Below, piece by piece: positions 57,428 through 64,000 of a DNA stretch of 64,000 nucleotides. Source of the stretch: Gracilaria vermiculophylla (lineage: Eukaryota; Rhodophyta; Florideophyceae; Gracilariales; Gracilariaceae); contig JAHNZQ020000004.1 of the NCBI GenBank assembly GCA_019155205.2, forward strand, positions 3,128,523-3,192,522. The letters run 5' to 3'. Made by a program: the position numbers and the translations under genes. The notes under the pieces were generated by a model. It did not search any database and was not told the origin of the DNA. It was given only the letters and a program-made list of their open reading frames with translations. Each line of letters begins with the position of its first letter. Position 1 is the stretch's first letter.

Positions 57428-59335
57428 TTAGCCTAGACATTTTAAATTAAACCAAATACTAGTACCTACATTAAGCTGACTTTGTACAATCACATCAGTT
57501 TTATATTTAACTAATATGTTTTTTACTATTGATAAGCCTAAGCCTGTTCCTTCTAAAGTATGAATATTATTTTCTACCCTTACAAATCTGTCAAAAATAG
57601 CTTTTTGATCTTCTTCAGCTATACCAATACCTTCATCGAGAATTTCAACTCTGACTAAACTATGATAATCTATATCTAATAACAAATCTCTATTGTTACT
57701 AGAACTTAATTTGTAAACCCTGAGAACAATTTGGCTGTTATGAGGCGAAAACTTTAATGCATTATTTAATAAATTAGATATTACTTGTAAAACAGAACTT
57801 TCATGTGCAAAAACATAGTCTAGATTATCTTCTAATTCAACTATTAATTTAATGTTGTTTTTATTAGCTATAATTTGGGAAGCACTAGCTACATTATATA
57901 AGACCTGAGCTAAGTCTATATATTCTAACTTATAATCGTATTCTGATTCTAGTACAGACAGATCTAAGATATCATTCACTAATAACGATAAACGTTTAGT
58001 TTCATTATTAGCAATAGTTAAAAACTTAATTTTTTCTCTTTCATTTAAAGTGCTATTATAATCGATTAAGGTTTCAAGAAATGAACCAATATTACATAAA
58101 GGTGTCCTCAGTTCATGTGAGATATTCCCTATGAACTGATTTTTAGCTTCATTTAATTTTGCTTCTTTACTTATGTCTTGTATTACTATAACAATACCTG
58201 TTAAGACTTTTAATATACGATCTAATAAAGTAGTTAACAAAAAACGACAAATTTTTTCTGAATTATAATCCAAGTTGATACAAATCTCTTCAGTTTTTGA
58301 CTTATTAGTACTTATATAATTGGATTCAACTAACCTATTTAATATAGGTAGAAGAGCTTCATTAACATGAATGGGTAAATAATCAAAAATGTAGACACCA
58401 GTTAAATCAACATTAAACCAATCAAAAATCTCTTGTGCTTTTTTATTAACAAATAATATTCTTAATTCAGCATCAACTAAAATCGTACCATCTGCTATTA
58501 CAGATGCTATTGTTTCTAATTTACTTTTTTCTGATACTATTTTATCTACATTTTTTTTTTCATATGACTGTAATTTTTCTGCCATTTCATTCAAACCAAT
58601 GATTAAAGATCCTAATTGACCATTAATAGGTTCATTTAATCTTTGATTAAAGTTGCCAGAAGCGATATTTTGAATAGCCAATAAAAGTTTTTTTTGAGGA
58701 GCAGTAATTGCTATTGTATTAAATGCAACACCTATAAATAGCATTAACCAAACTAGTACAAAAACAAAAATACTTAAATCTTGTATTAATTTAGATGGAG
58801 AAAATCTAATATTCAAATCTATACCTAAATCTAAACTACCTATAGCATTACCTGCTTTAGTTAAAGGAATAACTATATCTATAATATTATTATTTAATAA
58901 TCTGCTAGAATTAATTAGCGGTATATCAAATAAAAACTCTTTATTCTCTAATTGCAATAAATTTTGATGTAATTGCAATATATTTTGAATTCTTGTGTTA
59001 TATATGGGCAAACCTAATAACAAACTACCATCTTGATCAAAAAATAAAATATATCTAATACTAGCTGTACTCAAATAAACCTTTTCAAGAAAAAAAGCTA
59101 CGTCTTGCTGCTTATTAATTTCAATTAGATCAACAATATTAGATGCTAGTAAAAAACTTAAATCTTTACAAAAACGTTTATCTGCAAGTATTAAATCTTC
59201 TTGAAACATAGTTAAAGACCAAAAAGTCAAACTGCTCATAACTACAGAAATCATTAATGTAGTTAAAACGATAAAACGACTAAAATTGATGTTTAGATTA
59301 AATTCAGAAAATACTTTGAGTATTTTACGATACAT
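57428..59335 (-). CDS. dfr: Sensor histidine kinase (Hik33/NblS-like, Ycf26)
   Basis: Membrane sensor kinase of 635 residues. In order: a first transmembrane helix at about 22-42, an extracytoplasmic sensor region, a second helix at about 185-210, HAMP, PAS with ASVIADGTILVDAELRILFV, HisKA with the phospho-accepting histidine in FIGNISHELRTPL, and HATPase with DEGIGIAEEDQ and GTGLGLSIVKN. In cyanobacteria the orthologue senses light and stress and controls nblA and photosynthetic genes. A run of ten A (coding sense; T run 58551-58560) is in frame here. Confidence 0.93.
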   Translation of the reverse strand: MYRKILKVFSEFNLNINFSRFIVLTTLMISVVMSSLTFWSLTMFQEDLILADKRFCKDLSFLLASNIVDLIEINKQQDVAFFLEKVYLSTASIRYILFFDQDGSLLLGLPIYNTRIQNILQLHQNLLQLENKEFLFDIPLINSSRLLNNNIIDIVIPLTKAGNAIGSLDLGIDLNIRFSPSKLIQDLSIFVFVLVWLMLFIGVAFNTIAITAPQKKLLLAIQNIASGNFNQRLNEPINGQLGSLIIGLNEMAEKLQSYEKKNVDKIVSEKSKLETIASVIADGTILVDAELRILFVNKKAQEIFDWFNVDLTGVYIFDYLPIHVNEALLPILNRLVESNYISTNKSKTEEICINLDYNSEKICRFLLTTLLDRILKVLTGIVIVIQDISKEAKLNEAKNQFIGNISHELRTPLCNIGSFLETLIDYNSTLNEREKIKFLTIANNETKRLSLLVNDILDLSVLESEYDYKLEYIDLAQVLYNVASASQIIANKNNIKLIVELEDNLDYVFAHESSVLQVISNLLNNALKFSPHNSQIVLRVYKLSSSNNRDLLLDIDYHSLVRVEILDEGIGIAEEDQKAIFDRFVRVENNIHTLEGTGLGLSIVKNILVKYKTDVIVQSQLNVGTSIWFNLKCLG

Positions 59336-59370
59336 ACGCTTAATTAATAACTAACTATAATTTTTTTATT

Positions 59371-60129
59371 TTATAAAGCTTTAACTGAACTATCCACTTT
59401 ACTAAACATAATATAAGACAATAAGAAATCAAAAACAAAAACAGCCAATAAGGATGTAACAACTGATAATGTAGTAGACTTACCAACTCCTTTTGCACCA
59501 CCACTGGCTGTCAAACCCCAAAAACAACTAATAAAAGCAATTAAGAAACCAAAAACTATGGTTTTAAATAGAGATTTAAGTATATCTTGAATAACTAAAG
59601 ACAATAAGGAAGAGGTAAAGAAAATTTCAGGATGTATATTATAAATAGTAAAACAGATAAAAGAACTACTAAATAAACTCGTAATAAAAGAAACAATATT
59701 AAGACAAGGTAACATTAAAACACAAGCTAAGACTCTCGGCAGTACTAAATAATTTAAGGGATTCACTTCTAAAAGATAAAGTGCATTCAATTGCTCTGTT
59801 ACACTCATCGTTGCTAATTCAGAAGTAATATATGATGATATGCGACCTACTATGATTATAGATGTTAATACAGGTGATAATTCACGTAAAAACGCAATAG
59901 TTAACACAGAGCCCACCAAACTTACAGCATTAATGTATAAAAATTCTTTTACAATTTGTATTGTAAAAACCATTCCGAGAAAGAAAGCTGTAATCATAAC
60001 TATATTTAGAGAATCAGGACCAACTATTTTAATTTGTTCTACAACATTAAAGTAACTAAAATTTAATAACTTATCCCTTAAAACTTTTAACATAATATAA
60101 TATACATAACTTTTTAAAAATTTAATCAT
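59371..60129 (-). CDS. ycf63: MlaE-like ABC lipid permease Ycf63
   Basis: Permease of the MlaE/TGD1 family (252 residues) with five or so hydrophobic segments. Motifs: IKIVGPDSLNIVMITAFFLG, VTEQLNALYLLEVNPLNYLV, LPRVLACVLMLP and TASGGAKGVGKSTTLSVV. It probably imports lipids with the MCE protein Ycf22. ATG 60129 (MIKFLKS) is preferred to a TTG at 60162. It follows dfr upstream on the same strand. Confidence 0.92.
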   Translation of the reverse strand: MIKFLKSYVYYIMLKVLRDKLLNFSYFNVVEQIKIVGPDSLNIVMITAFFLGMVFTIQIVKEFLYINAVSLVGSVLTIAFLRELSPVLTSIIIVGRISSYITSELATMSVTEQLNALYLLEVNPLNYLVLPRVLACVLMLPCLNIVSFITSLFSSSFICFTIYNIHPEIFFTSSLLSLVIQDILKSLFKTIVFGFLIAFISCFWGLTASGGAKGVGKSTTLSVVTSLLAVFVFDFLLSYIMFSKVDSSVKAL

Positions 60130-60253
60130 TTTTAACACAATCAGTATTGATTTATTAAGCAATAAATATTTATTGATAGGATTATTTGGATACCAGATTT
60201 TTTATATACTGAGTTGCTTTTTTATCAAGAATATACTAATGTTTTGGCTAGAA

Positions 60254-60325
60254 GGGCGGTTAGCTCAGTGGTAGAGCGCCTGCCTTACAAGCAGGTGGTC
60301 ACTGGTTCAAATCCAGTACCGCCCA
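60254..60325 (+). tRNA. trnV(UAC): tRNA-Val(UAC)
   Basis: A 72-nucleotide tRNA with acceptor GGGCGGT/ACCGCCC and anticodon loop CTTACAA (anticodon TAC). Intronless. Confidence 0.96.
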
Positions 60326-60364
60326 TGATAACTAACATTGTCCACAAAACATAACAACAAAATA

Positions 60365-60437
60365 GGGCTCATCGTCTAAGGGATTAGGACAGGGACCTTC
60401 TAAGTCTCTAATGTAGGTTCGAATCCTACTGAGCCTA
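60365..60437 (+). tRNA. trnR(UCU): tRNA-Arg(UCU)
   Basis: A 73-nucleotide tRNA with acceptor GGGCTCA/TGAGCCT (first pair G-T) and anticodon loop CTTCTAA (anticodon TCT). Its last base directly abuts the chlI stop codon on the other strand. Confidence 0.94.
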
Positions 60438-61484
60438 TTAATTCAATATACTGTCTACAACTTGCTTCACTTTACTACCTGAATCAATAGTCTCTAAAGG
60501 ATCTTTTCTTAATCGATGTCTCAAACATAGTGTTATAACAGCTTTAATATCATTAATATCGACTTTAATTTTGTCTTTATAAGCTGCAAAAGCTTTAGCT
60601 GCTCTATTGGTAACTATATCACCTCTCAAACCATCAACATCTAGAGTACCACATACTTCTGATATTTTCACTCTTAATTCGTAATCAATAGTTACATTTG
60701 ATAATCTTTCTTGAGCTGCTGCGATAGAAGATTTTAATTGATCTTGTTTTTCCTGAAATTCTTGTAAACAAGAATAAGGATTACTGTCAAATTTACTTCT
60801 TTGTTCCACTATCTGAACTCTTAAAGATGGTTCTTTAACTGTCCGAATTTCTGCGTGCATACCAAAACGATCTAATAACTGAGGTCTCAATTCTCCTTCT
60901 TCAGGATTTCCAGACCCTACTAAAACAAACCGAGCAGGATGTCTGACAGATATACCTTCACGCTCAACTGTATTCCATCCAGAAGCTGCTGCGTCTAGCA
61001 AAATATCAACTAGATGATCATCCAATAAATTGACTTCATCGACATAAAGAATACCTCTATTAGCTTTTGCTAATAAACCAGGCTCAAAAGTCTTTACACC
61101 TTCTGTTAAAGCTTTTTCAAGATCTATTGTACCGCATACCCTATCTTCTGTTGCACCAAGAGGAAGATCTACCATAGGTACATTAATCAATCGAGTAGGC
61201 AAATGATTATTATCTTTTATTTGAGCTTTGACGCTATCCGACATTAGATCATAATCAGAAGGATGTGAATTAAATAAATCATCTTGAACAACTTCAATTT
61301 TTGGCAGTAAATCGGCAATAGCTCTGATAGTCGTAGACTTACCAGTACCACGATCACCCATGATCATTACACCACCTATTTTAGGATCAATAACATTTAA
61401 AAGTAATGCTAATTTCATTTCTTCTTGACCTACAATAGCAGTAAAAGGAAAAACAGGACGTACTTTATCTTTTAAGATACTCAC
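60438..61484 (-). CDS. chlI: Magnesium chelatase ATPase subunit I
   Basis: AAA+ subunit (348 residues) powering Mg insertion into protoporphyrin IX, the branch point to chlorophyll. Motifs: [20 protein letters not shown], Walker [11 protein letters not shown], Walker [15 protein letters not shown] and NRAAKAFAA. No ATG is available near the N-terminus. GTG 61484 ([11 protein letters not shown]) gives the normal length; TTG 61508 would add eight residues. Its stop touches trnR(UCU). Confidence 0.95.
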   Translation of the reverse strand: MSILKDKVRPVFPFTAIVGQEEMKLALLLNVIDPKIGGVMIMGDRGTGKSTTIRAIADLLPKIEVVQDDLFNSHPSDYDLMSDSVKAQIKDNNHLPTRLINVPMVDLPLGATEDRVCGTIDLEKALTEGVKTFEPGLLAKANRGILYVDEVNLLDDHLVDILLDAAASGWNTVEREGISVRHPARFVLVGSGNPEEGELRPQLLDRFGMHAEIRTVKEPSLRVQIVEQRSKFDSNPYSCLQEFQEKQDQLKSSIAAAQERLSNVTIDYELRVKISEVCGTLDVDGLRGDIVTNRAAKAFAAYKDKIKVDINDIKAVITLCLRHRLRKDPLETIDSGSKVKQVVDSILN

Positions 61485-61671
61485 AATAATAATATTGAAC
61501 TCACACAAATATAATAATTAAAATAATCGACATAGTTAATTAATAAAACAATCAACTATAAACTAAAACCAGAATAAATATTGTTCTAGGTGAATAATAA
61601 CAAAAGATGCGATACTTGACTTATCATATCACATCTATATTTTTTGTAAATTTCACAATATCAATATGTAT

Positions 61672-61764
61672 TTATTGATATAGATCTGTACCTAGACGAA
61701 TTGCTAAAACAGCTGAAACTAATGCAAATAATAAAGCAACAAAAATTTGACTATCACTGATCAT
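61672..61764 (-). CDS. psaM: Photosystem I subunit XII
   Basis: A 30-residue single-span protein, [20 protein letters not shown], ending RLGTDLYQ. An AGGAGG ribosome site lies about 7 bases before the ATG. The 163 bases between psaM and chlI and the 223 bases between psaM and ycf46 hold nothing else I can support. Confidence 0.93.
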   Translation of the reverse strand: MISDSQIFVALLFALVSAVLAIRLGTDLYQ

Positions 61765-61987
61765 ATACAGTATCCTCCTAATTTTTTCTAAAAGTCATTA
61801 TTTCATCTAATTTATATAATAATTTATTAATAAAAGTTAAAGACAAATTTCGTAAACAATTTCTATATAAATTCTAATAAGTCAATAAAATAATTGAATC
61901 ACAACTAAAAATTTAATGTAATAATACATATAAAGAAACAAAGCTTATCCAGCATTTTAGTACATAAAAATAGTATATTTAACTAAA

Positions 61988-63463
61988 CTATGAAGCCATA
62001 CGTATTTTACCTGATATTGCCCAGTTCTGAATAGCAGATATATTAACTTCATCTGTAAAAGCTAGAGGAACAAAGCTGCTAATCACATCTATAATATCTT
62101 GTGTAGAAAAATCTCTTTTTTCATAGAATGCATTATACATTGCTTCTATGATTGCTTGCTCTATTTCAGCACCTGAAAATTGATTAGTAAGCTGACTTAA
62201 ACTTTTAATATCATACTTTAACCAAGATAGTGGCCTAAATCTCATGAGATGAATTTGAAATATTTTCTCTCTTTCTTGTAAGTTAGGTAAATCTAAAAAA
62301 AATATTTCATCAAAACGTCCCTTTCTGAGTAATTCAGAAGGTAAAGATAAAACTTGATTAGCTGTTGCAATAACAAATACTGGCTTCTTTTTTTCAGATA
62401 ACCATGTTAATAGAGTACTCAATACACGACCAGTAGTACCACTATCCGTATAATTATTTAGTCGATTAAAACACTTGTCTATTTCATCAATCCATAAAAT
62501 GCATGGAGAAGAATACTCTGCTGTTTTTATCATGTTACGGATTCTTTCTTCTGATTGTCCAACAAGACCAGCAAAAACTTTACCTATATCTAACTTTAAC
62601 AGTGGTAATTTCCACTGACCAGATATAGACTTAGCAATTAATGATTTACCTGTTCCTTGTATTCCAACTAGTAAAATACCTCTAGGAGTAATTAAACCAT
62701 AATTTTTGGCTTGTTTAGAAAAAGCACTAGAACGCTTATTAAGCCAATTTTTTAACAAAGTTAGTCCACCTATATTATCAAAACTATCATTGACTGGATA
62801 AAATTCTAATATATCTGTTTGTTCAATTAATTGCTGTTTTTCATTTAAAATATTCTTGATCAAATAAGTCATAGACAAATTATTGGATAGTAATTTTGCT
62901 ATAAATATTCTTATTTTTTCAATAGAAAAGCCTCTGCAAGCCAGTGTGAGTTCATAAAAATACTCAGAATAAACGTTAGAATTAATATTCATAATTCTGA
63001 ATAAACGAGTTAATTCGAGATTGATTTCACTATCATTTGGCAATGGAAACTCTAAAATAGTTATAAAGTCTTTTAACAGACTAGGAATTTGCATTTCTGA
63101 CGCAGAGATAATAATAGATGAATTAACTCTTTTCAAAGAACGACTTAGATTTTTTATCTTACGAATAATACTAATATCATTAATAAAAGCATGAAAATCT
63201 TTAAGAAAAAAAATTGTAGATGTCGGAAACTGTAATTGCTCAATAAACTCAATAGCTTGAAGAGGATTTCTTGCAGCCATAGCTAAATAGTTCGGATTAT
63301 TATAGTAACCATCTATAAAATTCCAACAATATATAGACTTTTTTACATTTTGATAAACCATAAGATTAATATTATATTCTAAGCGTTCCTCTTCAGAATT
63401 GAGAATATAAATTAATACATTTTGAGTAGATAATAAAAGCTTTAAATCAGTGTCAAAAGACAT
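61988..63463 (-). CDS. ycf46: AAA+ ATPase Ycf46
   Basis: A 491-residue AAA+ protein with a diverged N-terminal half and a canonical C-terminal module: Walker A GIQGTGKSLIAKSI, Walker B PCILWIDEIDKCF, sensor 1 FVIATANQV and arginine finger RKGRFDEIFFLDLP. Found in cyanobacteria and red plastids; the cyanobacterial copy has been linked to CO2 use. Function in red algae is uncertain. Confidence 0.93.
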   Translation of the reverse strand: MSFDTDLKLLLSTQNVLIYILNSEEERLEYNINLMVYQNVKKSIYCWNFIDGYYNNPNYLAMAARNPLQAIEFIEQLQFPTSTIFFLKDFHAFINDISIIRKIKNLSRSLKRVNSSIIISASEMQIPSLLKDFITILEFPLPNDSEINLELTRLFRIMNINSNVYSEYFYELTLACRGFSIEKIRIFIAKLLSNNLSMTYLIKNILNEKQQLIEQTDILEFYPVNDSFDNIGGLTLLKNWLNKRSSAFSKQAKNYGLITPRGILLVGIQGTGKSLIAKSISGQWKLPLLKLDIGKVFAGLVGQSEERIRNMIKTAEYSSPCILWIDEIDKCFNRLNNYTDSGTTGRVLSTLLTWLSEKKKPVFVIATANQVLSLPSELLRKGRFDEIFFLDLPNLQEREKIFQIHLMRFRPLSWLKYDIKSLSQLTNQFSGAEIEQAIIEAMYNAFYEKRDFSTQDIIDVISSFVPLAFTDEVNISAIQNWAISGKIRMAS

Positions 63464-63542
63464 AACATATAAAAGTGAGATTAGATTACATTATCTAATA
63501 ATTATAAAAATAACTCAGTTGAATATCAAATAATACTTATAC

Positions 63543-63680
63543 CTACAAAGCTATTCTTTTTCTTTTTTTTCTTCTTCTAGAGTTAATAATTTTACGACCA
63601 TTTAAATTACTCATTCTAGCTCTAAACCCAGATTGTCTAATACGTTTAAGATTCGTACCATTTCCAAAACCTTTACTCAT
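63543..63680 (-). CDS. rpl34: 50S ribosomal protein L34
   Basis: A 45-residue, very basic ribosomal protein. MSKGFGNGTNLKRIRQSGFR, then NGRKIINSRRRKKRKR at the C-terminus, is the L34 pattern. Confidence 0.93.
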   Translation of the reverse strand: MSKGFGNGTNLKRIRQSGFRARMSNLNGRKIINSRRRKKRKRIAL

Positions 63681-63810
63681 ATACAAACTTATATATAAAT
63701 TGATAATATATTATTATATACTTTTTTATTCAAAGTAATAAAATGAATTATACATAAATAATCATTATAATGTATGGAAAAATCTTAAGGCTTAAAGAGA
63801 AAACCTAAAT

Positions 63811-64000
63811 ATGGTCGAATTATATCTTATCTTATTAATTTGTTTTTTATTAGTTATTTGTTACTTGATTACCAATAGTCTTAGATATATATATAAGCAA
63901 ATACAGACTATAATAAATATGCGTGAAACAAAAAAAAATATATACATAGAAAACAAAAATATTTCATACTTAGCTAATGCATATATAAAAAGAAAAAAAT
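63811..64000 (+). CDS. ycf37: Ycf37 TPR protein, N-terminal part (cut by window end)
   Basis: The frame is open from ATG 63811 to the window end. A hydrophobic N-terminal helix (VELYLILLICFLLVICYLI) is followed by a charged linker and the beginning of what looks like a TPR helix (ISYLANAYIKRK), the architecture of Ycf37, a PSI assembly factor. The name is probable rather than certain because most of the protein is outside the window. Confidence 0.6.
   Translation, partial: MVELYLILLICFLLVICYLITNSLRYIYKQIQTIINMRETKKNIYIENKNISYLANAYIKRKK

Overview
The window is a stretch of a red algal plastid genome, most likely from a florideophyte; I could not place it to genus. The evidence is a bacterial-style, AT-rich, densely packed gene set with no spliceosomal introns, red-type Rubisco (rbcL, rbcS, cbbX together), phycoerythrin and phycocyanin operons (cpeB-cpeA, cpcB-cpcA), apcF, cpcG, nblA and a CpcS-type lyase. 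Biosynthetic genes typical of red plastids are also present (gltB, ilvH, trpA, accA, pgmA), along with a plastid tmRNA and a group II intron inside a CAU-anticodon tRNA gene. The window holds about 68 protein genes, 11 tRNAs and one tmRNA.

Layout. 1-11514 is a co-directional block of rpoC1 (cut by the window edge), rpoC2, rps2, tsf and the ATP synthase genes atpI-H-G-F-D-A. 11675-14723 runs the other way: sufC, sufB and an EcfT-like membrane protein. 14794-19972 has trnL(CAA), ycf39, a ycf41-like gene and psbI facing a CpcS-type lyase gene and a split Omp85-like gene, followed by cemA. 20017-22211 is trnM/I(CAU), interrupted by a 2.1-kb group II intron with a decayed maturase. 22239-24891 has trnG, ycf4, petL, psaL, trnT, a small unknown gene, rpl28 and trxA. 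25216-30662 has the Rubisco operon, trnC, trnL(UAA), ycf34, ilvH, infC and rps4. 30746-41419 has ycf80, ssrA, trnR(CCG), phycobilisome genes, ccsA, psaK, accA, ycf22, ycf23 and psaC. 41625-55288 has gltB, rpoZ, cpcBA, pgmA, ycf21, secA, trnE, trpA, trnK and tilS. 55445 to the end has photosystem genes, the Hik33-like kinase gene dfr, ycf63, trnV, trnR(UCU), chlI, psaM, ycf46, rpl34 and the start of ycf37.

How the genes work together. Most serve photosynthesis, light harvesting, carbon fixation, gene expression, or amino-acid and lipid metabolism. Light-harvesting supply (cpe, cpc, apcF, cpcG, the CpcS-type lyase) sits with likely turnover and stress control (nblA, dfr). tilS is in the same window as a CAU tRNA that may be its substrate. 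Several genes point to envelope biogenesis and lipid traffic: an Omp85-like protein, a Tic22-like Ycf80, the MCE protein Ycf22, the MlaE-like permease Ycf63, and SecA.

Most unusual signal. The Omp85-like gene, ycf22 and the intron maturase are each broken exactly at a run of 9-10 A (coding sense), and in each a one-base change in that run restores one family-consistent frame. This could be transcriptional slippage, homopolymer sequencing error or real decay. Other runs of the same length, in dfr and secA, are in frame.
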